Position numbers and translations under genes: made by a program. Shown here piece after piece: positions 17,423 to 26,177 of a DNA stretch of 64,000 nt. This stretch comes from a virus: IMG/VR virus record IMGVR_UViG_3300033149_002817, positions 1 to 64,000 of that record; one strand, given 5' to 3'. Each line of letters begins with the position of its first letter. Position 1 is the stretch's first letter. A model generated the notes under the pieces. It searched no databases and was not told the DNA's origin. It was given only the letters and a program-made list of their open reading frames with translations.

Positions 17423-17551
17423 GCGAGACGGGCGTGAGACGTGGGCTGTCATCCGATTCAGCTGGTGGCTCGGCGTTGCTAATCTGGTCCTCTGGTTCCT
17501 GATGTTGTTGCTGCTGTTCGATGCCATCCGTGCTTGTGCAGGAGACCCACT

Positions 17552-18883
17552 GTGACGATCTACTACGTCAACAAGTCAGGTGATGATGCAAACGGCGGGA
17601 CGAACGCGACGACAGACGCGAAGCTGACGATCAAGTCGGGGGTGCCTCTTTGCAGCGATGGAGATACGCTGAAGGTCGGCAGCGGCGTGTACGAAGAGGA
17701 TACTATCCCCTGGACGGGCTATAGTGGTGTCACTGTTGAGGGAGATCGGAACGTCATCATAGACGGTGGTGGGGCCAACATTTTCTCGCAGTCCGCCATC
17801 GAGATGGCCGACTACTTCACTATCAAGAATGTACGCTTCCGCGACTGTAGTTATGCGGTCTATTACAGCGGTGAATTCACTACCCGCATCAGTTTTGAGC
17901 GATGTTGGTTCGAGGCTTGCCGCTACGCGACCGGTGGGTCTCAGTCGAACAACAACCAGCGTCGGTATGTCAAGGCACACGAGTGTGTACTCATCGGTTT
18001 GGTTCATCTTTGCACCTACGGCAGCACAGGTTCTCCTATCTTCTACATGACCAACAACCTCTTCTATGACTTCTCCGGCGAGGTATATTATTCTGTTACC
18101 GGCGATAGCTATATTGGACTGGCACTGCACAAGGGTAACATCTACCACACGATAGGCGGCGCTCAGGGTCTGTGGGATCAGGCGGACGCGAATGCCAATG
18201 GTATGGGTTCAGCCCTCAGCATCGGGGATAATTACTACTACAACTTTGCGGGCAACTTCTTCAAGTGGAAGAATATCGTCTACGCTACGCTCGCTGACTT
18301 CAAGGCTGCGTTCCCTGGCTACGAGGCGGGTAGCTACGAGGGCGTGGACCCGCTCCTGGCAGACATACCGAATGGCATCTACTACCCGCGTGCGGACTCT
18401 CCTGTCGTCGGGCCTGGCACCTATGTCGAGAAGGTCGGCCCGTGGGCTCGCGTTCTCAATTTCAGCGATGGCCAGCAGTTCTTCGGTACGTGGGATATCG
18501 TCTCTTCTCCAGCCGCCGACGCAGGAACAGCATGGGCTCGCACAGCTGGGAGTGTGTCCAAGGTTGGGACGACATTCTTAGGAAACGGGACGATCGTCTC
18601 GCCTGTTATACCGTTGGCTGGCGGCAGCGTAGTACGCCTGACGCGTGTCATGCTGCGATCGAAGGAGTCCTACCCGCTCGACGTCATCGACTACGACAAC
18701 TCCGACAGCGCGCCTAACCGGAAGAACTACAGGTACCGTATCTCAGACACACCGTTCAACCAGGACGGTACTGGAGGTGGTCCTACGTGGTCATCGTACG
18801 AGATCGAGGAAGAGCTGGTAGGGCAGACAGGCGCATACGTCCAGCTTGAGTTGACGTTCCGCATTGACGGCGTTGCAGCATAG
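17552..18883 (+). CDS. Right-handed beta-helix protein, tailspike/fibre-like
   Basis: 443 residues. GTG 17552 after GGAGA is preferred to 17534. The N-terminus (YYVNKSGDDANGGTNATTDA) is the common start of pectate-lyase-fold proteins. It is followed by repeated strand turns of about 22-25 residues (DGDTLKVGSGVYEED, VTVEGDRNVIIDGGGANIF, FTIKNVRFRDCSYAVYY), typical of a parallel beta-helix. The last 120 residues look like a beta-sandwich. Such proteins bind or depolymerise surface polysaccharide. No catalytic residues can be assigned by eye. It has few close neighbours in composition, being slightly richer in A and T, as receptor-binding genes often are. Confidence 0.75.
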   Translation: MTIYYVNKSGDDANGGTNATTDAKLTIKSGVPLCSDGDTLKVGSGVYEEDTIPWTGYSGVTVEGDRNVIIDGGGANIFSQSAIEMADYFTIKNVRFRDCSYAVYYSGEFTTRISFERCWFEACRYATGGSQSNNNQRRYVKAHECVLIGLVHLCTYGSTGSPIFYMTNNLFYDFSGEVYYSVTGDSYIGLALHKGNIYHTIGGAQGLWDQADANANGMGSALSIGDNYYYNFAGNFFKWKNIVYATLADFKAAFPGYEAGSYEGVDPLLADIPNGIYYPRADSPVVGPGTYVEKVGPWARVLNFSDGQQFFGTWDIVSSPAADAGTAWARTAGSVSKVGTTFLGNGTIVSPVIPLAGGSVVRLTRVMLRSKESYPLDVIDYDNSDSAPNRKNYRYRISDTPFNQDGTGGGPTWSSYEIEEELVGQTGAYVQLELTFRIDGVAA

Positions 18884-18892
18884 GTTGCCATC

Positions 18893-20134
18893 ATGCCGAT
18901 GCTAACTGATCCTACGCCCGTAAGTTCGTCATACGCTGTCAAGGGGACTGACGGTCCGACGCTGGCGTTGATGCACAGCACGCCGGTCAGCACCACTCCC
19001 ACCTACTTCTACAGTCCCGCCTATTCAAACCGGCTGCTTGTTCTCGTTGTGCATTCTGTACAGCCGGAGACGGAGGAATGCGCCTTCAGTGTTAAATGCG
19101 ACGGTGACTGGATGTCTTTCGCATGCCAGGCTCGCTACGTTATATGGGGTTACGTAGTAGTCACGCAGATTCACTATAAGGCGAACCCTAAGGAGGGCGG
19201 AAACGCAATCCTGATTAGCTCTGCTCCTGATATGAGGGCTCAACGCACCATCGCGATGGCTGCCTCCTTTGAGGGGGTTTCGGCACTAAACGACACGAGA
19301 TTCGGCCACGTCTACAATACTACCGGCATAAATCCAAGAGCTGACGTCACCTTCAGGGGTAACTGCCTGAACGTGCAAGCTGCTACGCGGTTCAATGCAG
19401 CCGGTTACTGGCGAGAGATACACGACCAGCTGGAGATCATGGAGGTGGCCTCTACCGCTACCCGTGGTGTCCTGGGATCGAAAATCTACGGTGCGGGAAT
19501 CAATCAGGATGCTGGTTGGTATGCTAATACAAAAACGCACCTGACAGCGGCCACCGCGACGTTCGAGCCAGCAGATTTTGACGACGGCCTGTACGGAGTC
19601 GTCATCGAGACATCGGCTTTTTCCGTTCTTGGTGGTGTATCGGTTGAGACATCGGCTCCGCCCGTCGTCGGCGGAATTGCGATCGAGACGTCTCTTCCTC
19701 CCGCGCTCGTCACTGGGCGTTGGGGCTACTCAGGCACGGTCACTGGGTCGCTTGTGGTCCCGACGACTTCGACGCGTTCGGTGTCCGGGCGGTGGGGCTA
19801 TTACGGACGCGCGTCCGGCCTGCTCGCTCCGTACGTCGTCACGACCTACGACTACTATGTCGGGTGCTCATACTGCCGCACCGGCATCTTGCTGGAGACG
19901 GACATTGCAGCGCTCCGTGCGCAGGGCTTCCGTGTCGAGCTGATCGACACGGCCGCGGGACACACGTGGGTGACGATTTCCGGTCCGCTGTCCGCGACCA
20001 TCGCCGCGCGCGAGTCGATTGTGTGGCATTCTCGCCCGACGTGGTTCTTCGGCCCAGTGCCCAACGGCACGGTGTTGACGGAATCGTTCCTGCGTCAGTG
20101 GGCGCCTCGTGGTCGGGTGATGGGCATATGGTGA
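18893..20134 (+). CDS. Fibre-like protein with C-terminal CxxC thioredoxin-like segment
   Basis: 413 residues. The first 230 are beta-rich, of a type seen in phage fibres. Next comes a Gly/Ser/Thr region with two RWGYxG repeats (GRWGYSGTVTG, GRWGYYGRASG) and repeated IETS motifs. The last 90 residues begin with YDYYVGCSYCRTG (C325, C328) and continue with an alternating alpha/beta pattern and a WHSRPTWFFG segment. This resembles a thioredoxin/glutaredoxin fold with a CxxC active site. The function of a redox-like domain on a fibre is unclear; metal binding is an alternative. ATG 18893 lacks a strong ribosome site and is 9 bases behind the previous stop. Confidence 0.65.
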   Translation: MPMLTDPTPVSSSYAVKGTDGPTLALMHSTPVSTTPTYFYSPAYSNRLLVLVVHSVQPETEECAFSVKCDGDWMSFACQARYVIWGYVVVTQIHYKANPKEGGNAILISSAPDMRAQRTIAMAASFEGVSALNDTRFGHVYNTTGINPRADVTFRGNCLNVQAATRFNAAGYWREIHDQLEIMEVASTATRGVLGSKIYGAGINQDAGWYANTKTHLTAATATFEPADFDDGLYGVVIETSAFSVLGGVSVETSAPPVVGGIAIETSLPPALVTGRWGYSGTVTGSLVVPTTSTRSVSGRWGYYGRASGLLAPYVVTTYDYYVGCSYCRTGILLETDIAALRAQGFRVELIDTAAGHTWVTISGPLSATIAARESIVWHSRPTWFFGPVPNGTVLTESFLRQWAPRGRVMGIW

Positions 20135-20136
20135 GC

Positions 20137-20166
20137 TTGAGGTAGTATAGCCTGACCGACTATACT
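20137..20166 (+). promoter_or_regulatory. sigma70 promoter
   Basis: -35 TTGAGG (20137-20142), 18-base spacer, -10 TATACT (20161-20166). The leader (about 20174-20250) contains a possible GACCTT/AAGGTC hairpin before the ribosome site of the 20251 gene. Confidence 0.6.
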
Positions 20167-20250
20167 GGTGCGTTGAGCATCAGCACAAGCCGTTGCAGCA
20201 ATAGACCTTCGCAAAATGTCCGTTGCTGTAAGGTCGAAAACGGGGGCGTC

Positions 20251-20427
20251 ATGGAAGTTCTGGAGAACGGGGACTACCGACTTGCCGACGGGCGGGTCAT
20301 CAACAGGGCAGACGTCGCCGGCCTTCACCGGACGGTTCCGGTGGACGAGAGCATGAAGAAGCAGACAGCGGACCGGCCGCCGCTGAAGGAAGGGCACAGC
20401 AGCGGTCCCATGACCCTGCTCGGTTAG
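20251..20427 (+). CDS. Small protein (58 aa), unknown
   Basis: ATG 20251 follows ACGGGGGC. A short N-terminal beta motif (MEVLENGDYRLADGRVINRAD) is followed by a charged, flexible tail. It lies first in the transcript from the 20137 promoter, 9 bases before the next gene. No family recognised; it may be a small head protein because its neighbours are. Confidence 0.6.
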   Translation: MEVLENGDYRLADGRVINRADVAGLHRTVPVDESMKKQTADRPPLKEGHSSGPMTLLG

Positions 20428-20436
20428 GAGATACCG

Positions 20437-21699
20437 ATGGAAGACCTTCGCGAGGCGGTTGTGGGTGCGCTGGCGCACAAGACGGAGTGCTACGAGAGCG
20501 TGCAGGTGGAGCGGTCGCTTCTCGACGAGTCCGACATCGAAGCGCTTGCTGCGGTGAAGCGTTCGCCGATGTTCGAGGGGTACAAGGGGGACATGGACTA
20601 CCACGTGCTGCGCGGTCTGCTCAGCAGCACGAACCACGATCCCATCTCGGTGAACGAGGTGCGTGCGCGTCGCTACGCTCGTCTCATCCTGGAAGGGCGG
20701 ATCACCGAGGACTTCGAGATCGACACCGACATCCTCGCGGAAGACGGCGACCCGTGCCTCCACGACGGGATGAAGGCGATGGGCAGCTTCCCCAACGTCG
20801 ATCCCTCCATGCCGAAGGGTGACGCGGACAGCGGCGTGAGCCAGAACCAGAACGGTCACGGCGACACCGCGGAGAAGCCCGGCAAGGGGTACATGGAGGA
20901 GCACCTCGACCGCGTATTCGCCATCGAGGCGTTGCTGCTCGGTGAAGAGGTCGGCACGACCCCGAAGGAGAAGTTCGGCAACTCGATGCCTTCCGGCGTC
21001 GACACTTCGGCCGACACCTCCGACGTGACCGAGGACGACAAGAAGCTCCCGAACGAGACGCACGTCGCCGCGGGTTCTCCCGACTACGACAAGATCGAGA
21101 AGAACGATGGCGGCGACCTCGACGTCGGCCCCGGTCCGATCTTCGATGAGTCGAGGCTCGCCGAGAAGGACTGGAAGCCGAAGGCGGAAGACCCGGGCGA
21201 GGGCAGTCAGGGACAGGAAGGCCGCATCCCGAAGGACAACCCCGCGCTCGACAACGTCCGTGAGGCGGAGTGGAAGCCGCAGGCGCAGGATCCGGGTGAG
21301 GAGTCTCCCGCGATGTCGCTGCCGACCGAGGATGGGTTCATCGGCGATGACGGTGTCAAGCAGCACGAAGCTCTGCAGCCCTACGAGCGGGACGCCATTC
21401 GCTACCTGGAGGCATGCGGCTACACCCCGGGCACAACTGAGTGGCGCAAAGCCTTCGCCGGCTACCTGCACGAGGTCGGCAGCTTCACCGAGAAGGCCGA
21501 CCCGGGCGGCTCCGTCTTCGTGCCCAAGGGTGGCACCGGCATCAAGACGGACAAGGACGCGGCGAAGCGGTTCGGCAAGGGTGCGACCGTGTGTGGCGCA
21601 TGCAAGGGCTCCGGCAAGGGCTCCGGCGGCAAGGGCTGTCAGCAGTGCTGGGGTGCTGGTGCGCTCGATGCACGCGGTGACAGCCCCTACTCGGATTAG
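20437..21699 (+). CDS. Acidic protein with DnaJ-type zinc motif and LxE site
   Basis: 420 residues; ribosome site TAGGAG. The N-terminal 110 residues are helical (SLLDESDIEALAAVKR). The middle is acidic and flexible (Asp/Glu/Pro/Lys), with RLAE at 240-243 followed by KDWKPKAEDPGE and an imperfect repeat AEWKPQAQDPGE. The C-terminal 35 residues hold CGACKGSG (C386, C389) and CQQCWGAG (C401, C404), the CxxCxGxG pattern of the DnaJ zinc domain, here as one half-site pair. Role unknown. Inference: a head-internal or scaffold-associated protein processed after RLAE. Confidence 0.7.
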   Translation: MEDLREAVVGALAHKTECYESVQVERSLLDESDIEALAAVKRSPMFEGYKGDMDYHVLRGLLSSTNHDPISVNEVRARRYARLILEGRITEDFEIDTDILAEDGDPCLHDGMKAMGSFPNVDPSMPKGDADSGVSQNQNGHGDTAEKPGKGYMEEHLDRVFAIEALLLGEEVGTTPKEKFGNSMPSGVDTSADTSDVTEDDKKLPNETHVAAGSPDYDKIEKNDGGDLDVGPGPIFDESRLAEKDWKPKAEDPGEGSQGQEGRIPKDNPALDNVREAEWKPQAQDPGEESPAMSLPTEDGFIGDDGVKQHEALQPYERDAIRYLEACGYTPGTTEWRKAFAGYLHEVGSFTEKADPGGSVFVPKGGTGIKTDKDAAKRFGKGATVCGACKGSGKGSGGKGCQQCWGAGALDARGDSPYSD

Positions 21700-21707
21700 G
21701 GGTACTC

Positions 21708-22112
21708 ATGTTCATCGACGTACTTCAGCTGGCGGAACGTCGCGAGGTTTCGGACAAAGAGAAGCGCCAAGGCGCAGCTCTCGCGAAGCGTGCGGCCTAC
21801 GCCGGCTTTGGTGGTGGTGACGAAGAGAGTGACGCCCCCGGTCTGCGTCGTCAGGCGTCGAAGCAGTTTGGCCGCGAGCGCTACGAGTCCGAAGAGTCGC
21901 TCGACGAGAAGGGTCTTCCCAAGGGCAAGTGGTGGGCATCGCAGGGGAAGACCCCCTGGGGCGCGAAGCCTTCGTCCGGTTCATCGAAGGGCGACGCTGC
22001 GAAGACAGCCGCTCAGACCAAAGCGGTGAACAAGGCGATGCGCAAGGGCTTCAAGGAGGCACGCTTCGTCGCTGTCGAGACGCTTGAGGCTCGCGCGAGT
22101 CACAAGAGCTGA
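21708..22112 (+). CDS. Candidate internal protein with N-terminal targeting motif
   Basis: 134 residues, basic and soluble. The N-terminus MFIDVLQLAERRE ends in L-A-E at residues 8-10, like the cleavable capsid-targeting peptides of T4 internal proteins, which are cut after (L/I)-x-E. A second motif, SLDEKGLPKGKWW, is in the middle. The rest is Lys/Ala/Ser-rich, as expected for a DNA-associated internal protein. It shares the FIDV..L.E start with the 24181 gene. The function after cleavage is unknown. The packaging role is inferred. Confidence 0.65.
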   Translation: MFIDVLQLAERREVSDKEKRQGAALAKRAAYAGFGGGDEESDAPGLRRQASKQFGRERYESEESLDEKGLPKGKWWASQGKTPWGAKPSSGSSKGDAAKTAAQTKAVNKAMRKGFKEARFVAVETLEARASHKS

Positions 22113-22145
22113 GAAAAGCAGAAACTCTGTGAGGGAGTGAGATAG

Positions 22146-22913
22146 ATGGCAACGACAGCGGTTCTCGCGCGGCAGCGCCTCAACCTTGGGCAGTACGTAA
22201 CTTCGGCGGAGGTCGACGTCTCGCTCTCGCGTCAGGAGACGTACCATCTCGTCGTCACGAAGCAGAACGCGAACGACGGCCTCGGCGACCCGCAGGTGCA
22301 GATGCTCGTCTTCAACAGGTCCAACGCGGAAGACGACATCCGCATGGACGGCACCGTGCTGAACGGTGTGGGCACGCACGCGGTGCGCTTTGGCAAGCTG
22401 CCGAATGCGATCTCGCTTCAGGTTGCGGCTGTCTACGGCAACGTGTGGATCACGGTCAACCGCGTCAGTGGTGGCGAGTCGGTCGACCTTGTCGGTGGGG
22501 TTCAGACCGTTGACCTCGCGGACGACGCGGTGACGACCGCGAAGATCCTCGACGCGAACGTGACGGCGGCGAAGCTGGCTGCCACGGTCAACCAGCTGTC
22601 CAACGTCATCGCTGACCCCGGCACCGGCGTCGCCATCCCGGTGACGGCCTCCGGCAGCATCATGATCGAGACGGCGGCGGCTGAGACGAACACGATGGCC
22701 ATCCCGACCTTCCAGGGTCAGATGATCATGCTGTACTGCGACACCTACGCAGTCGGTGATCGTGTCGTCACGGTGGCCTCGGCAATCAACGTCGCTGGCA
22801 ACACGCAGATCACCATTCCGGCTGCGAGGGCGCACATCACGCTCCTCGGTGTCACCGTGGGCGGCACGCTCGCGTGGGAAGTCTACGTGAACGTCGCCTG
22901 CACCTTGGCGTAG
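22146..22913 (+). CDS. Fibre-like structural protein
   Basis: 255 residues. A beta-rich N-terminal half of about 110 residues is followed by DLADDAVTTAKILDANVTAA, the DAVTTAKI/NVTAAKL repeat common in phage tail and head fibres that forms a triple-stranded stalk, then a C-terminal Ala/Val/Thr beta domain. The start lies after GAGGGAGTGAGATAG. It sits among candidate head genes, so it may be a head fibre or decoration rather than a tail fibre. Confidence 0.7.
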   Translation: MATTAVLARQRLNLGQYVTSAEVDVSLSRQETYHLVVTKQNANDGLGDPQVQMLVFNRSNAEDDIRMDGTVLNGVGTHAVRFGKLPNAISLQVAAVYGNVWITVNRVSGGESVDLVGGVQTVDLADDAVTTAKILDANVTAAKLAATVNQLSNVIADPGTGVAIPVTASGSIMIETAAAETNTMAIPTFQGQMIMLYCDTYAVGDRVVTVASAINVAGNTQITIPAARAHITLLGVTVGGTLAWEVYVNVACTLA

Positions 22914-22925
22914 TCGAGGGATCGT

Positions 22926-24188
22926 ATGCCCGACATCATCGCCTTCCGGGCCGGCCGCACGCTCCTGCGGGGGACACTCCGCGAGACGCGGGGAAGCGTG
23001 CATCGCGTCGAGATGCCGGAGGGCGATGTCGTCGAGGTCGATGACCGTTTCCGCCTTCGGGCTCCGGCAATGCTGCACGAGGTGACGCAGCGTAGCCTCT
23101 TCACCGCTCTGACGGACAGCATCATTCCCGCACTTCTCGCGGGTCAGAAGCTGCGCACGGAGTCGGTTTGGCTCCGTGGTCTCGACCGTACGAACAACGG
23201 ACCGCGTCTCCGTCTTCGTGAGGGGAACCGCGACCTCTCCGCATCGCTCTTCTCCGTGCTGTCGGAGCACGCGCAGCTTGGGGAGCACATGGCGCTCGAC
23301 GCGCATCGTCCGATGCTCACGCGTCTCGGTTTCATCGAGGGTGAAGGCTCGCCTCTCATCGACGGCGACGGCGTGCTCACACGGCCCGTCAACGTCTATC
23401 TCAAGCGTGACCTGTTCCGCGACGTCGGCCGCATCCACGAAGGTACCTCGGTCAGCGTGATGGGCTACTTTCGCGGGTGCGCGGTTGTTGAAGCGGACGG
23501 CGAGGAGTGCTGGCTTCCCGTCGAGCACAACTACTTCATCGAGTCGCTCGTGAAGGATCCCGACTACTATTTCAACCTCGACGCGGATGGGAACCTTGTG
23601 CCCGACCCGCTCGACTTCTTACCCAGCAAATCAGGGCTGGCGATGAAACCTGGCGACACATCGGCGGACGACAACTGGAACGCGCAGCCTGAGCTGACAC
23701 ACGTCTCGGGACACTTCGCGCCGTTGCCACAGCTCGGCGACCCGATGCATGATTTCCTGCACGGGAAGAAGGGCAGCATCGGGGAGAGCTACGCACCGCT
23801 CTTCTACCACCACGACTACCAGCACGCGTACCCCGAGCTTCATGGGCTTGGCGGCAGGGCAGTTCATCATCGCGATTTCAGCTCGCAGGAGCACGATGAC
23901 GCGGACGTGGAACAGCTCGTGAAGGGCGCGCCGTTGGGAGTGCGACCGGGGCGGCCGGCGGTGGAGTGCATGAAGCACGATTTCAGCCCGCAGGAGCAGG
24001 GCGCGATGGACCTCGCCTCGCTTTCGTCGGGCGCACCACTCGGGAGCGTCTTCGACCGCGCACCATCGATGGACAACTTCGCGGAGGTTTTCCGCGAAAT
24101 GTACGAGCGCATCGTCGGCATGCCGCCTACGGAGGCGGTCGTTCGCGCGTGCTACGCGGATGCATCACGGAGGCACGACTGTGGGTGA
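22926..24188 (+). CDS. Unknown protein with internal repeat (420 aa)
   Basis: No known family. Seen: a beta-rich N-terminal segment (IIAFRAGRTLLRGTLRETRG), a mixed alpha/beta middle, and a His/Asp-rich C-terminal third with two copies of a motif: HHRDFSSQE...VKGAPLG and MKHDFSPQE...SSGAPLG, about 60 residues apart. The stop overlaps the next gene by 8 bases. Position suggests a head or packaging-region protein. Confidence 0.65.
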   Translation: MPDIIAFRAGRTLLRGTLRETRGSVHRVEMPEGDVVEVDDRFRLRAPAMLHEVTQRSLFTALTDSIIPALLAGQKLRTESVWLRGLDRTNNGPRLRLREGNRDLSASLFSVLSEHAQLGEHMALDAHRPMLTRLGFIEGEGSPLIDGDGVLTRPVNVYLKRDLFRDVGRIHEGTSVSVMGYFRGCAVVEADGEECWLPVEHNYFIESLVKDPDYYFNLDADGNLVPDPLDFLPSKSGLAMKPGDTSADDNWNAQPELTHVSGHFAPLPQLGDPMHDFLHGKKGSIGESYAPLFYHHDYQHAYPELHGLGGRAVHHRDFSSQEHDDADVEQLVKGAPLGVRPGRPAVECMKHDFSPQEQGAMDLASLSSGAPLGSVFDRAPSMDNFAEVFREMYERIVGMPPTEAVVRACYADASRRHDCG

Positions 24189-24546
24189 GTTCATCGACGT
24201 CTTCGATCTGATCGAAGCGAAGAAGGGTGGCCTTCATAAGCTCACGGCGAAGGAGCGGAAGGCCGTCAATGCTTCGTTCAGGAAGGGCGGACTCGACGGC
24301 AATACCGTCTTTCGTTCGCCCAACGAGGGCGTCAGTGTAGCCGCGGAGGTTATGGAAAAGCACGGGTTCGAGTTCATGGCGTCCGGTGGTTTCAGGCCGA
24401 AGAACAACGGTCGGACGAATTACGACTTCGATCGCTCGAACAAGGCGGATGCGTTCTCGCCAGCGTACATTGAGAACTCGTCCATCTGGTTCAGCTGGTA
24501 TCAGCATCGCGAAGGCGCTTTCGAGTGCCTTGCATATCTGTCGTAG
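24181..24546 (+). CDS. Candidate internal protein with N-terminal targeting motif
   Basis: 121 residues. GTG 24181 is chosen because GGAGG lies 8 bases before it; the ATG at 24160 has no such site. The N-terminus MGEFIDVFDLIEAKKGG contains L-I-E at 10-12 and parallels the FIDV..LAE start of the 21708 gene, again like a T4 capsid-targeting peptide. The remaining part has a small alpha/beta appearance (EVMEKHGFEFMASGGF). Function unknown; packaging is inferred from the motif. Confidence 0.65.
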   Translation: MGEFIDVFDLIEAKKGGLHKLTAKERKAVNASFRKGGLDGNTVFRSPNEGVSVAAEVMEKHGFEFMASGGFRPKNNGRTNYDFDRSNKADAFSPAYIENSSIWFSWYQHREGAFECLAYLS

Positions 24547-24584
24547 TGGCCTTGGCAGGCACTGCTACGACGGAGGGAGAGGAC

Positions 24585-25148
24585 ATGATCGACAGCTACG
24601 GAGGAGACTGGCAAGCGATTCAGGGTATGACCTGGGAGGAGATCCAAGCGCTTCAGACCGAGTACGGACGGCCGGTCAGCGCATTCCGCATGACGAACGG
24701 GAACAACCTCGTCATGAAGGTCGAGATCGAAGCGATGACGGACGGGACGCATGGGGAGTCGATTGCCTTGGCAGGCACGACGATGAGGAAGAGCGTAGGC
24801 AACCTGCACGCGGTGCGAGGTCTCGTATTGCGTAACTCGGCGCCGTTCGTCGTGAAGAGTGCTCGGAAGAAGCATCGGTGGAAGTGGGGCTGGGCCGGGA
24901 AGATGCACGTGCGGGAGAAGCGCGAGCACTACTGGGTACCCTACCGGATCGCGGTAACGGAGCCAGCGTTGCACGAGAACGAAGGGATCGTTTACACCTC
25001 GTACAACGTCGGCAAAATTGCCGTCGAAGGACTTCGTGATCCGCTTGTCATCGTGCGCGAGATGGATGTGGTTGCCGCGTTCGACCGCGAGTACATGGCT
25101 GACGTAGACTTGACGGACTTGGCGATGAGGGAATCAGCCGCGGCATGA
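24585..25148 (+). CDS. Unknown protein (187 aa)
   Basis: ATG 24585 follows GGAGGGAGAGG; an upstream ATG at 24525 overlaps the previous gene and is rejected. N-terminal helix with many acidic and aromatic residues (DWQAIQGMTWEEIQALQ), then a mainly beta protein rich in Lys/Arg/Trp (KKHRWKWGWAGKMHVREKRE). No known family. The end overlaps the next start (ATGA). Confidence 0.6.
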   Translation: MIDSYGGDWQAIQGMTWEEIQALQTEYGRPVSAFRMTNGNNLVMKVEIEAMTDGTHGESIALAGTTMRKSVGNLHAVRGLVLRNSAPFVVKSARKKHRWKWGWAGKMHVREKREHYWVPYRIAVTEPALHENEGIVYTSYNVGKIAVEGLRDPLVIVREMDVVAAFDREYMADVDLTDLAMRESAAA

Positions 25149-25855
25149 AGTCGGTGACGTACGAGTTTGCACCCGCTCCGACGCGCCACGACGCCATATG
25201 TGCGCGGCAGCGCTGGTTGTGCGACTACACCGGCATGCCGGAGGCGCCCATCCATCTGCTGTGGGAAGACGAGGACACGCTGCAGAAGGAGCGCACGGAG
25301 CTGGCGGACCTTAGCGACGCTGCCTTCTTGCAGGTGTCTGCGCAGCTCGGTACGTTTCTCCTCCGCCGCGAGACGGAGAGCTACGACTACTACGGTGGGT
25401 TGTGCCGCGCGCTTCGTCTCTGCAAGGGTGTGCAGAAGGGCGCGCCGGTTCTCTTCCTCGGGCCGACTGCGGGCTCAGAGGTCGAGGTCATCGCGGCAGC
25501 AGGCGGCACACCGCATCTGTGCATGCCTCACGGAAGCGCACGGCTACTGTGCGAAGAGCGCCTCTTCGACAGTCGCGTCGACTGGACGAGCGTGCGGTAC
25601 GAGACGGACGTCCGGTCTGGGGCATACTTCTATGTCGTCGTGTCGGATGCCTCGCTTGACCATTGCGGAGAGGCACGCGACGCTCGCCGCTTCGTCGCGC
25701 CGGGTGGGCTCATCTTCGGGCGCAAGGGCAGCGCGGTGAGCCGGATGCTGGAAGAGCTGAACCTGCTGCGGCGGAACGTCAACTCGCAGCACGTCGATGT
25801 CTGGGGACGTCTGCCCGAACACGCTGAGAGCGAGGAGCATCATGTTCAGGTTTGA
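25145..25855 (+). CDS. Methyltransferase-like (Rossmann) protein, possibly degenerate
   Basis: 236 residues. Helical N-terminal part of about 90 residues, then a pattern matching class I SAM-dependent methyltransferases: VLFLGPTAGSEVEVIAAAGG in place of motif I (VLDLGCGTG), YFYVVVSDASLDHC at the motif IV position, and ARRFVAPGGLIFG like motif V/VI (LKPGG). Motif I lacks the acidic and G-x-G features, so activity is doubtful. ATGA overlap with the upstream gene. An assembly protein that reuses the fold is an alternative. Confidence 0.5.
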   Translation: MKSVTYEFAPAPTRHDAICARQRWLCDYTGMPEAPIHLLWEDEDTLQKERTELADLSDAAFLQVSAQLGTFLLRRETESYDYYGGLCRALRLCKGVQKGAPVLFLGPTAGSEVEVIAAAGGTPHLCMPHGSARLLCEERLFDSRVDWTSVRYETDVRSGAYFYVVVSDASLDHCGEARDARRFVAPGGLIFGRKGSAVSRMLEELNLLRRNVNSQHVDVWGRLPEHAESEEHHVQV

Positions 25856-26177
25856 GGTAGAGCCAGAGATCGCGGCCGGCGTTTCCGAGGCGACGCTCTT
25901 CACGCTGATCGGCACCGACGCCATCGGCAAGATGGTCATCGTCGAGAACTTGGACCAGGCCAACACGCTGACCTACAAGTGGCAGTGGTCCAACGATCAG
26001 GTGACGTGGACGGACATCGCCGCTGCGACGACGCTTTCGGCGGGCGACTCCATCGGCTTCTTGCGGACGGAGGTCTATCAGTACCTCCGCCTGCGCGGTT
26101 CCGGCAACCTCAACGTCGCGGTTGCGGTGTTGAGGGTGCAGTCGTTCTCCGGGAACTTCTCACACGCGGTGCTGTAA
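25842..26177 (+). CDS. Small beta-sandwich structural protein (111 aa)
   Basis: ATG 25842 lies after CGAGGAGCATC and overlaps the previous gene by 14 bases. The sequence is beta-rich with YKWQWSNDQVTWTDIAAATTL, a pattern found in phage Ig-like or decoration proteins. Its stop overlaps the next start (TAATG). Confidence 0.65.
   Translation: MFRFEVEPEIAAGVSEATLFTLIGTDAIGKMVIVENLDQANTLTYKWQWSNDQVTWTDIAAATTLSAGDSIGFLRTEVYQYLRLRGSGNLNVAVAVLRVQSFSGNFSHAVL

Noticed and set aside
17423-17554. Hydrophobic open frame ending in the GTGA overlap of the beta-helix gene
   Set aside because: It reads as one membrane helix (VANLVLWFLMLLLLF), but no usable start codon is present in frame between its upstream stop and this region. 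Only an 18-residue product from an internal ATG would be possible.
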